A stretch of DNA of 50,582 nt from the NCBI GenBank assembly GCA_019241425.1, contig JAFAXA010000293.1, forward strand, positions 1 through 50,582. The letters run 5' to 3'. Position 1 is the stretch's first letter. Every line of letters begins with the position of its first letter. Source of the stretch: Acetobacteraceae bacterium. GTDB taxonomy: Bacteria; Pseudomonadota; Alphaproteobacteria; Acetobacterales; Acetobacteraceae. The notes under the pieces were generated by a model that saw nothing but the letters and a program-made list of their open reading frames with translations, was not told the origin of the DNA and did no database searches. Of the stretch, positions 31,404-38,423 are shown piece by piece. A program made the position numbers and the translations under genes.

Positions 31404-32318
31404 ATGACCGGCATACGCCGGGCCGTTCGGCTATTTGCGCGGGGAGAGACCGTCAACTTCCTGCTGACCAATCGCATTCCGCGGCGTTTTGCGACGCAGT
31501 TCTTCGGGCGGTTCAGCCGCATCGAAAACCCCGTGGTGCGCACGCTCTCGATCGGTGCCTGGCGACTGTTTGCGGATCTCGATCTCAGCGACGCGCGCGA
31601 TAAGCGATTCCGCAGTTTGCACCATTGCTTCGTCAGGAAATTGCGGGACGAGGCGCGGCCCGCAGATGCCGACCCCGACCTGCTCGTCAGCCCTTGCGAC
31701 GCAATCGTCGGTGAATGCGGTTCCATCGAAAACACGACGTTGCTCCAGGTCAAAGGCTCTTCTTACCAGTTGCACGAACTACTCGGCGAGGGAGATGATG
31801 GACACGAGTACAGGAACGGATGCTATGCGACACTGCGCTTAACCTCTTCGATGTATCATCGATTCCACGCGCCGCACGACTGCCGGATCGAGTCGGTCAC
31901 CTATATCCCGGGCGACACGTGGAACGTCAATCCGCCCGCACTCAAACGCGTCGAGCACCTGTTCTGCAAGAACGAGCGCGCCGTCATAAAAACGCAAATG
32001 TCGGGGCATCCGGTCGCGATCGTTCCCGTTGCCGCCATTCTGGTCGCGGGCATTCGCTTCAGCTTTATGGAAACCGACTTCGACCTGCGCCGCGGGGGCG
32101 CGCGGACGATCCGGCTCGATCAGCCTTTGCGCAAGGGTCAGGAGATGGGCTGGTTCGAGCACGGGTCGACGATCCTCGTCTTCGCCCCGAGCGGATTCAG
32201 CCTTTGCGAAACGGTACGGGATGGGACCCGCATTCGCGCTGGACAACCTTTGATGCGGCTGCCGGAACGAACGGAATCCTCCGCCATTCGCGACGATCCC
32301 TCAGGCAAGGCCGGCTAG
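31404..32318 (+). CDS. psd: Phosphatidylserine decarboxylase
   Basis: 304-residue proenzyme that decarboxylates phosphatidylserine to phosphatidylethanolamine at the inner membrane. The catalytic set is visible: D99 in VSPCDAIVGE, H155 in YHRFHAP and S255 in HGSTILVF. Self-cleavage before S255 would make the pyruvoyl group and leave a ~50-residue alpha chain, as in other Psd enzymes. VKGSSYQLHELLG and MEMGWF-like EMGWFEHG flank the active site. Start ATG 31404, 27 bases from the divergent aminotransferase. It pairs functionally with pmtA, which would use its product. Confidence 0.93.
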   Translation: MTGIRRAVRLFARGETVNFLLTNRIPRRFATQFFGRFSRIENPVVRTLSIGAWRLFADLDLSDARDKRFRSLHHCFVRKLRDEARPADADPDLLVSPCDAIVGECGSIENTTLLQVKGSSYQLHELLGEGDDGHEYRNGCYATLRLTSSMYHRFHAPHDCRIESVTYIPGDTWNVNPPALKRVEHLFCKNERAVIKTQMSGHPVAIVPVAAILVAGIRFSFMETDFDLRRGGARTIRLDQPLRKGQEMGWFEHGSTILVFAPSGFSLCETVRDGTRIRAGQPLMRLPERTESSAIRDDPSGKAG

Positions 32319-33022
32319 CCACATACGGTCTGCCTAAGCAAACGGCGGTGCGCGGCAGAACGGTCATACTCGCTCTGAAACCAACCGGCCCTGCTGGTCT
32401 CGCGCACAGGCTTGTCAGTAGCGTCGAGATCGCGACTGATCTGCTCGGGTGGCGCCCATGCGCGTCCAGAGGCCGCCAACGCGTCGCCCCGTGCGTTGGT
32501 AGACGGCGAGCGTGACCGACCCGGGCGCTCCTGGTTCCCCAGCCAAAGGCATACCTTGGGATCGCCGAGGACGTCGGCAGAGCCAGCCGCCCTTGTTCGC
32601 CAGGGCTCGCTGCCGGTCGGGGTGCACCGGCATCCCCAAGTGCCACCACGAGGTCATCCAGCCCACAAACCACGACGTCACCCCGGATCGCCCGCGGGAG
32701 GATTGGGTGCCCCGGCGGCCCGATTGCCCGGCCTGTCCGCCCTTCCCTTAACGTGTGAGACTGTGCCGATTCGGCTTGATACCGCGATCAACCGCACAAA
32801 CCTTTGGCTCCGGAGATCGACCCAACTCTCCATCCTTGCGCTTGAACGCGCGCCGATCACGCACGAGTCAATCCGCGCCCGGCAGAACCGTGGGGTTGAG
32901 CACTTTCAATCCGCACGAGATTGTGCATTGGAGCGACGACGTCATCCCGGCGTGACTGTGGATCGCGCCGCCAACTCGGCGAGTGACAGCGTTTTAACGA
33001 TCGTCCGAAATCAAACCTGACG
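32319..33022. other. 704-base stretch without a supported gene
   Basis: Between psd and a small membrane protein. ORFs in several frames exist (up to 202 residues), but all are Arg/Pro-rich with no family motif, consistent with GC-rich non-coding DNA. One minus-strand frame (32415-32681, with FVGWMTSWWHLGMPVHPDRQ) looks slightly protein-like and might be a decayed gene; I could not identify it. No tRNA, inverted-repeat ends or array is seen. Confidence 0.35.
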
Positions 33023-33379
33023 TCATCTCCAGCATAGAGTCTGCACCGCGACATTGGCCAGCATGGTCGCGGAAGCGAGGACGAGCGCCACTGGCATCCA
33101 CCGTTTTGCACGCTGCGGTTGCCGATCCCGCCCTGCCAACATGACGAAATAATAACGGCCCCACGGCAGGGCCACCGAGCGGCGGACGTCGAGACTATGG
33201 CCGACCGCATACCGCATTCCGAACGCGCGATGGATCGCCTGTAGCTGGGCGGGGGTGAAGCTGGCCGCCACGTCGGGCGCCGTCCGCGCGAGAAAGCGTT
33301 GAAGGAAACGGCTTTTCGAGTCGTCCGGCGCGGCAGGTCGGGCTGTGTGGAGAGTGCGCGGGATCATGGGACAAAGCAT
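33023..33379 (-). CDS. Small conserved-looking membrane protein
   Basis: 118 residues (ATG 33379; ATG 33367 is equally possible, neither with a ribosome site). The middle, ARTAPDVAASFTPAQLQAIHRAF then HSLDVRRSVALPWGRYYFVMLAG, has the alternating pattern of a real protein domain. The C-terminus has one transmembrane segment (MPVALVLASATMLANVAV). I recall similar small proteins annotated as hypothetical but cannot name a family. Isolated, facing the marR upstream region. Confidence 0.5.
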   Translation of the reverse strand: MLCPMIPRTLHTARPAAPDDSKSRFLQRFLARTAPDVAASFTPAQLQAIHRAFGMRYAVGHSLDVRRSVALPWGRYYFVMLAGRDRQPQRAKRWMPVALVLASATMLANVAVQTLCWR

Positions 33380-33468
33380 GAACGAGGAGGCTTAAGCGGC
33401 AATGAACACGTTTTGTTCTCGTGGAGAAGGAGCCGATTGCAACGCCTCGGGTCGGGTTGCAAAAAAAT

Positions 33469-33497
33469 GGTTGCAGCACAGCTTACAATTGTATGAT
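33469..33497 (+). promoter_or_regulatory. Candidate promoter with palindrome upstream of marR
   Basis: TATGAT at 33492-33497 is a fair -10 element; the -35 (GGTTGC or TTGCAG) is poor. The perfect palindrome TACAATTGTA (33484-33493) overlaps the -10, as expected for a MarR-type operator. Just upstream GGTTGCA is repeated 16 bases apart. The next start codons are the small ORF at 33664 and marR at 33825, so a long leader would follow. Function inferred. Confidence 0.35.
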
Positions 33498-33663
33498 CTC
33501 ACTTTACCTCGCCGCCATTTGCTGTAACAAAAGAAAGCGGCAGGCCGGAAGCGGGCCGAATCGGACCCTTCGGTCTAGCGTCTCTTCTCCACATCGCCGG
33601 CTCCGGCGAGCGAGGATTCGCGCGACTGGTCCCTGTTGAAACTAACGATTGAGGGGAAAGACT

Positions 33664-33777
33664 ATGCGCTTTGTTGGGAACGAAACACTTCATCGTGTCT
33701 TTGCCAGGAATATCCTGGCGAACTCAGGAAGATGCCTTATCTTCGGCTCAACAATAGCCGCGCAAATGCGGCCGTAA
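33664..33777 (+). CDS. Possible 37-residue small protein or leader peptide
   Basis: ATG preceded at six bases by AGGGGA in AGGGGAAAGACT, one of the best ribosome sites in the window, and followed by 37 codons to TAA. The peptide starts MRFVGNETLHRVFARNIL and is basic with no clear helix. It is below the track's size limit. It ends 47 bases before marR and could be a leader peptide or the remnant of a gene. The rest of 33380-33824 is AT-richer and holds no other gene I can support. Confidence 0.35.
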   Translation: MRFVGNETLHRVFARNILANSGRCLIFGSTIAAQMRP

Positions 33778-33824
33778 CCGTACCGGGTTGATCAACTGCT
33801 GCTCCTAAAGGGGATCGGGGTGCC

Positions 33825-34331
33825 ATGAATACAAAATTGTCTGAGCTTGCCGTGGAAGATTCGGGTGATTTCAAGCTCGAGGAGTTCCTGCCCTTCCAGC
33901 TCGCCGCGACGACAAGCCGCGTTTCGCGCATGTTCGCGAAGCGTTTCGCGGAGGAACTCGGCCTGTCCATTCCGGAATGGCGCGTGCTCGCGGTCGTAGG
34001 GCGGTTCGGAACCGCCTCGCCGAGCATGGTCAGCGAATGGGCGGCGATGGACAAGGTCAAGGTCAGCCGGGCCGCCGCGACGCTGGTGGCGCGCGGCCTC
34101 CTGAAGCAGACCCAGGACCCTTCGGACGGGCGCGCTCGCCTCCTTCGCCTGACCCGTAAGGGAACCGGCGTGCACCATGCGGCCGTGCCGCTCGCGCGCG
34201 AACTGGAGGAAAATCTCGCCTCCGGCTTGTCGCGGGGAGACTGGGGCACCCTCCAGCGTGTGCTGCTCCGCATGAGCGCGCATGTCGAAAGCATCACCGG
34301 CGGCGTCGACGGCGACGAACCGGAAGAGTAG
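33825..34331 (+). CDS. MarR family transcriptional regulator
   Basis: 168-residue winged-helix regulator. The core runs from FQLAATTSRVSRMFAKRFAEELGLSIPEWRVL through the recognition region VSEWAAMDKVKVSRAAATLVARGLL to the wing TQDPSDGRARLLRLT, the D-x-R-x wing motif of MarR proteins. MarR dimers usually repress genes for stress, efflux or aromatic catabolism. The ribosome site AAGGGGA lies nine bases before the ATG. Hsp33 starts 70 bases downstream on the same strand. The target is probably its own promoter (see the palindrome at 33484). Confidence 0.9.
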   Translation: MNTKLSELAVEDSGDFKLEEFLPFQLAATTSRVSRMFAKRFAEELGLSIPEWRVLAVVGRFGTASPSMVSEWAAMDKVKVSRAAATLVARGLLKQTQDPSDGRARLLRLTRKGTGVHHAAVPLARELEENLASGLSRGDWGTLQRVLLRMSAHVESITGGVDGDEPEE

Positions 34332-34401
34332 TCGCGGGGTTTCGCAGGGCCGGCATCAACCCCGGTGGTGGAGAGAGGCGGGCATGCCTATTCTTTAGGT
34401 C

Positions 34402-35391
34402 ATGCCTTTCTCTCCCCTTCCCGAGACCCCCGCCTTTCTGGACCGGGGCCGTCCCGACGTGCCGGACATCGTCGTTCCGCGCGGCATCACGCCCTTCTAT
34501 CTGCCGAGGCGCCCGGTGCGCGGCCGGCTGATCCGCTTCGGCGGATTGGCGGACGCCCTGTTGACGCGTCACCACCACCATCCTGCCGTCACCCGCCTTG
34601 CCGGCGAGGCCCTCGCACTGGCGGCCGGGCTCGCCACCGCGCTCAAGTTCCAGGGCTCGTTCAGCGTTCAGGCGAAGGGCGACGGCGCGGTGCCGATGCT
34701 GCTCGCCGACTGCACGGATGGCGGGGCACTCCGCGGTTATGCGCGTCCCGAGCCCGAACGTCTTGCCAAGACGCTCGAACAGGGGCCGGAGCCGACCGCC
34801 CGCGGCCTGCTCGGCGCGGGTTACCTGGCCTTCACCGTCGACCAAGGCAGCGACCGTGAGCGCCATCAGGGCATCGTCGCCGTCGAGGGTGAGACGCTGG
34901 CCGAGATGGCGCTGCACTATTTCGCAACCAGCGAGCAACTTCGCTGCCATGTCCATCTGGCCTGCGACAAGGGCCCGGATGGCTGGCGCGCCGGCGCGCT
35001 GATCCTCGAACGCGTGGCGCAGGATGGCGGTCTCGAGCTACCCGCCGAGGGCGAGGATGACACGCAGGACGAGGAAAGCTGGCGCACCGCGACCGTCCTC
35101 GCGGCGACATTGACGGACGCGGAACTGCTCGACGAAGAATTGCCCTCCGAGCGCCTGCTCTACCGGCTGTTCGGCAGCGAGGGCGGGGTCGTGCTCGAAC
35201 GGTCGCGGGCGCTGTCCTATGGCTGCCGCTGCTCGCGCGCCCGCCTTCTCAACATCCTGAAGGGCTTTCCGGCCGAGGACCTCGATCACATGACCCGCGA
35301 GGACGGCCAGATCGCCATGACCTGCGAGTTCTGCAACTACGATTTCCTGTTTCCTCGAACGGATGTCCGGGGCAAGGACGAAGCGGCCTGA
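34402..35391 (+). CDS. hslO: Redox-regulated chaperone Hsp33
   Basis: 329-residue Hsp33 holdase, activated by oxidation and heat. The N-terminal domain includes RGRLIRFGGLADALLTRH and the LKFQGSFSVQAKGDGAVPMLLADCTDGGALRGYAR block. The C-terminal zinc switch has all four cysteines, YGCRCSRARL and MTCEFCNYDF (CxC...CxxC). It lies 70 bases after marR. The lipoprotein gene starts one base after its stop (TGAGATG), so the two are probably cotranscribed. Confidence 0.95.
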   Translation: MPFSPLPETPAFLDRGRPDVPDIVVPRGITPFYLPRRPVRGRLIRFGGLADALLTRHHHHPAVTRLAGEALALAAGLATALKFQGSFSVQAKGDGAVPMLLADCTDGGALRGYARPEPERLAKTLEQGPEPTARGLLGAGYLAFTVDQGSDRERHQGIVAVEGETLAEMALHYFATSEQLRCHVHLACDKGPDGWRAGALILERVAQDGGLELPAEGEDDTQDEESWRTATVLAATLTDAELLDEELPSERLLYRLFGSEGGVVLERSRALSYGCRCSRARLLNILKGFPAEDLDHMTREDGQIAMTCEFCNYDFLFPRTDVRGKDEAA

Positions 35392-35392
35392 G

Positions 35393-36004
35393 ATGGCCGG
35401 ATCGGGCCTGCCGCGCCGCGTCCTCCTCGCCATGCCGCCCCTGCTCGGGGTTGCGGCCTGCACCGGCGGGCGCGAGCCGCCACTGACAAGCCCGGGGACG
35501 AACTTCCCGGCGCTGTCATACGAGTACCTCACGCCGATCCGGCTCAAAGTCGCGACGGTGGATGTCGAGAACCAGTTCGTACCCTCGCCCGGCGATCTCG
35601 GCCGCTTTTCCCCTGCACCACCCGACGCGGTACTGGCGCAGATGGGGCGGACGCGCTTGGGCGCGTTCGGGGCCGAGGGCCGGGCCGCTTTCGTCATTCT
35701 CGATGCGTCCCTGACCCGGGCGGGCGATTCCTATTTCGGCAATTTCGCGGTCGAGCTCGACGTCTATACCGGTGCCGACCGCGCCGGGTTTGCACAGGCG
35801 CGCGTGACCCGCAGCCGCACGATCGACCCGACGACGCCCCGGGACGCTGCACTCTATGCACTCACCCGCGATCTGATGGACGGCATGAACGTCGAGTTCG
35901 AGTATCAGGTCCGGCAGTCGCTGCGGGACTGGATTGCGACGGTGCCCGATGCGACCGCACCGCAGATCGAGCAACAGGAGCTGGCCCCGCCGCCTCCGAG
36001 CTGA
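35393..36004 (+). CDS. Hypothetical lipoprotein
   Basis: 203 residues. An N-terminal signal with PRRVLLAMPPLLGVAAC ends in a lipobox (VAAC), so it should be lipidated and held at a membrane facing the periplasm. The mature part has no motif I recognise; DVENQFVPSPGDLGRF and an acidic Pro-rich C-terminus (ELAPPPPS) stand out. ATG 35393 is chosen over the track's 35363 because it starts the signal peptide correctly and sits next to the Hsp33 stop. Hsp33-lipoprotein coupling may be a lineage feature. Confidence 0.72.
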   Translation: MAGSGLPRRVLLAMPPLLGVAACTGGREPPLTSPGTNFPALSYEYLTPIRLKVATVDVENQFVPSPGDLGRFSPAPPDAVLAQMGRTRLGAFGAEGRAAFVILDASLTRAGDSYFGNFAVELDVYTGADRAGFAQARVTRSRTIDPTTPRDAALYALTRDLMDGMNVEFEYQVRQSLRDWIATVPDATAPQIEQQELAPPPPS

Positions 36005-36097
36005 GCTGTCGGGCGCACAGACTCCGGCGTTACCCGCTGCATGGATCGGATCCGCCCGGCCGCCAGTTGTGTGCGGTGGCGCTGCAACCTGCGAGCC

Positions 36098-36127
36098 TTG
36101 TACATCCGCCTCTGGATCGGCTAGGAT
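36098..36127 (+). promoter_or_regulatory. Candidate sigma-70-type promoter for the methyltransferase gene
   Basis: TTGTAC and TAGGAT are 18 bases apart in the 157-base gap after the lipoprotein, 35 bases before the methyltransferase ATG. Each hexamer has mismatches to consensus (TTGACA/TATAAT), so this is weak sequence-only evidence. Confidence 0.3.
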
Positions 36128-36161
36128 ACGTGTTCCCGAGTCGCGCCGAGCGGACATCCCG

Positions 36162-37067
36162 ATGCCATTCGATTCCGGGCCGCGCTCCCGCCGGCCGCCG
36201 TCCCGCGCACGCCGTTCCGAGATCGGACGCCAGACCGTGGTCGAAGGCGACTGCCTCGCCGAGCTGCGGGCGATGAAAGCAGCCTCCGTCGATGTCGTGA
36301 TCACCTCGCCGCCATACAATATCGGCGTCGCCTATCGCAGTTACCACGACCGGCGTCCCCGCGCCGCCTACCTCGCCTGGCTTTCCGAGGTGGGCGACGC
36401 CATCCGCCACGTCCTGAAGCCGGACGGCTCGTTCTTCCTCAATGTCGGCAGCACGAATGCCGATCCCTGGGTGGCACTCGACGTTGCCGGCGCCTTCCGC
36501 GACCTTTTCGTGCTGCAGAACCAGATCGTTTGGGTGAAGTCGGTCAGCGTGGGCGACGACACGATCGGCCACTTCAAGCCGATCATCAGCCGTCGCTATC
36601 TCAACAACAATCACGAGGCCGTCTTTCAATTCACGCATAAGGGTGATGTCACGATCGACCGGCTCGCGATCGGCGTGCCCTTCAAGGACAAATCGAACAT
36701 CACGCGGTGGGGCCACGCGCGCGACCGGCGCTGCGCCGGGAACGTCTGGTTCATTCCGTATCAGACCGTGAAGTCGAAGGCGCAGAAATTCGACCACCCG
36801 GCCGGCTTCCCCGTGGAGCTGCCCGCCCGTTGCATCCGCCTGCACGGCGTTGCCGATGCCGTGGTGCTCGACCCGTTTTGCGGTGCAGGCTCGACCTTGG
36901 TGGCTGCGGAGACGCTGGGCCGCCGAGGCATCGGCATCGAGATCGACCCTCATTACGCCAGGGCGGCTATCGCGCGCCTTCGGGAGATCGCCAATGGCAA
37001 GGCACAGGCTGACAATCCTCGAAGCCGAACTGTCCACACCGGCGATCGGTCTCGCGCTCGGCCTTAG
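36162..37067 (+). CDS. Beta-class DNA methyltransferase (N6-adenine or N4-cytosine)
   Basis: 301-residue site-specific methyltransferase. Motif IV TSPPYNIG at 48-55 comes before the SAM motif I DPFCGAGST at 237-245, the beta-class order. The target-recognition region between them includes FKPIISRRYLNNNHEAVFQF and RRCAGNVWFIPYQTVKSK. SPPY fits N6-adenine or N4-cytosine methylation; the site is unknown. The track start 35934 overlaps the lipoprotein; ATG 36162 gives a normal N-terminus. The last 74 bases overlap the next gene, which may be its restriction partner. Confidence 0.9.
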   Translation: MPFDSGPRSRRPPSRARRSEIGRQTVVEGDCLAELRAMKAASVDVVITSPPYNIGVAYRSYHDRRPRAAYLAWLSEVGDAIRHVLKPDGSFFLNVGSTNADPWVALDVAGAFRDLFVLQNQIVWVKSVSVGDDTIGHFKPIISRRYLNNNHEAVFQFTHKGDVTIDRLAIGVPFKDKSNITRWGHARDRRCAGNVWFIPYQTVKSKAQKFDHPAGFPVELPARCIRLHGVADAVVLDPFCGAGSTLVAAETLGRRGIGIEIDPHYARAAIARLREIANGKAQADNPRSRTVHTGDRSRARP

Positions 37068-37587
37068 CCCCGACGAGGTGATCCGCAAGTTCAGCGATCC
37101 TCGCGTCACCTCCTGGTTTGCCGAAATCTGGGGCGAGCGCCTGTTCCGCTACAAGGCGCATGACAGCAGCAATCATCCCGGTTCGGATGCGCAGGTCGAA
37201 CTCGGAGCGCTCGGCCGCTTCGACATCAGCGTGCGCTGCTTCAACCGCAATACGATCAAGTTTCAGAAATCCAAGTTCATCGGATCGGGGCGCAGCGCCA
37301 CGCTGGAAGACTTGATCGAGTCGGTCGAAAGCGTCGAGCGCGTCGTGGTGGTGGATCTGCGCCGGTGGCCGAAACTTCGCTTCGTGCCGCTCGATTCGAA
37401 GCCGCTGCTCCGGCTGATCCGCCTCGGCCGCCTCACGCCGACCGGGATCTCGCCCAACCGTTTCGACACGTGGCTCGCCACGTCATTCGACATCGCGGTG
37501 CGGCAAACCACGTTGGAGGATGCGTCGGCGCTGCCATCGCCCCCAGCAGCGACGAGGCCCGCTCGTCCGGCCGATCTGTTCGGCTAA
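36994..37587 (+). CDS. Putative restriction endonuclease partner of the methyltransferase
   Basis: 197-residue protein, family unrecognised. ATG 36994 has GGGAG eight bases upstream and lies inside the 3' end of the methyltransferase gene in another frame, typical of linked restriction-modification genes. SWFAEIWGERL and SDAQVELGALGRFDISVRC(...)KFQKSKFIG could supply the acidic and Lys residues of a PD-(D/E)xK nuclease, but the motif is not clear. The size suits a type II enzyme. It could instead be an unrelated accessory protein. Confidence 0.6.
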   Translation: MARHRLTILEAELSTPAIGLALGLSPDEVIRKFSDPRVTSWFAEIWGERLFRYKAHDSSNHPGSDAQVELGALGRFDISVRCFNRNTIKFQKSKFIGSGRSATLEDLIESVESVERVVVVDLRRWPKLRFVPLDSKPLLRLIRLGRLTPTGISPNRFDTWLATSFDIAVRQTTLEDASALPSPPAATRPARPADLFG

Positions 37588-37614
37588 TATCGCCACCACC
37601 GCAGGGAGGAAACC

Positions 37615-38364
37615 ATGCCCGGAACACTCGCAGGCAAGACCGCCGTCATCACCGCCGCCGCGCAAGGGATCGGCCGCGCGTCCGCCGAACTTTTCGGCCG
37701 CGAGGGCGCGCGCGTGATCGCGACCGACATCAACGAAGGCCTGCTCGCCTCGCTCACTGGGCCCGGCATCGAGACGCGCCGGCTGGACGTGCTGGACCGC
37801 GCCGCGATCGACGATCTCGCCGGCGACCTCGGCCCGGTCGACGTGCTGTTCAACTGCGCGGGCTATGTCCACCACGGCACGATCCTCGAATGCGAGGAAC
37901 AAGACTGGGAGTTCTCCTTCGCCCTGAACACGCGGGCGATGTTTCGCACCATCCGCGCCTTCCTGCCGGCGATGCTCGCGAAGGGCGGCGGCTCCATCAT
38001 CAACATGTCCTCGATCGCGGGACCGAAAGGCGTTCCGGTCCGCTGCGCGTATGCGGCGAGCAAGGCGGCGGTGATCGGCCTCACCAAATCTGTGGCCGCG
38101 GATTTCGTCACCAGAGGCATTCGGTGCAACGCGATCTGCCCCGGCACCGTCGCCTCGCCCTCGCTCGAAGAGCGCATCGCCGCGCAAGCAAAAGACGGCG
38201 GCGTTCCGGTTGAGCGAATCCGCCACGCCTTCACCAGCCGCCAACCAATGGGCCGTCTCGGCAAGCCCGAAGAAATCGCGGCGCTCGCGCTCTATCTCGC
38301 CTCGGACGCCGCCGGCTTCACCACCGGCCAGGCCCACATCATCGATGGCGGCTGGTCGAATTAG
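37615..38364 (+). CDS. SDR family dehydrogenase (2-keto-3-deoxy-L-fuconate dehydrogenase/DHRS6-like)
   Basis: 249-residue short-chain dehydrogenase. The cofactor loop is TAAAQGIGRA, an acidic residue in IATDIN favours NAD, then NCAGYVHHGTIL, Ser in NMSSIAG and the YAASK catalytic pair, ending GQAHIIDGGWSN. VHHGTIL and the C-terminus closely resemble the group that oxidises 2-keto-3-deoxy-L-fuconate or 3-hydroxybutyrate (DHRS6). An AGGGAGGAAACC ribosome site precedes the ATG. It converges with the IlvD-type dehydratase, which could feed a 2-keto-3-deoxy acid to it. Confidence 0.82.
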   Translation: MPGTLAGKTAVITAAAQGIGRASAELFGREGARVIATDINEGLLASLTGPGIETRRLDVLDRAAIDDLAGDLGPVDVLFNCAGYVHHGTILECEEQDWEFSFALNTRAMFRTIRAFLPAMLAKGGGSIINMSSIAGPKGVPVRCAYAASKAAVIGLTKSVAADFVTRGIRCNAICPGTVASPSLEERIAAQAKDGGVPVERIRHAFTSRQPMGRLGKPEEIAALALYLASDAAGFTTGQAHIIDGGWSN

Positions 38365-38392
38365 ACGGGCAACGCATCGCCACGGAAAGTGC

Positions 38393-38420
38393 CGCCGGAA
38401 CGCAAACAGCGAGTCCGGCG
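38393..38420. terminator. Possible bidirectional stem-loop between convergent genes
   Basis: CGCCGGA and TCCGGCG form a 7-base GC stem around a 14-base loop in the 59-base gap between the SDR and the dehydratase. No T-run follows on either strand, so it would be a weak terminator at best. Confidence 0.3.
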
Positions 38421-38423
38421 CCG

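Noticed and set aside
32415-32681. Possible transposase or decayed gene on the minus strand
   Set aside because: A few aromatic-rich residues look protein-like, but there is no motif, no ribosome site and no terminal repeats.
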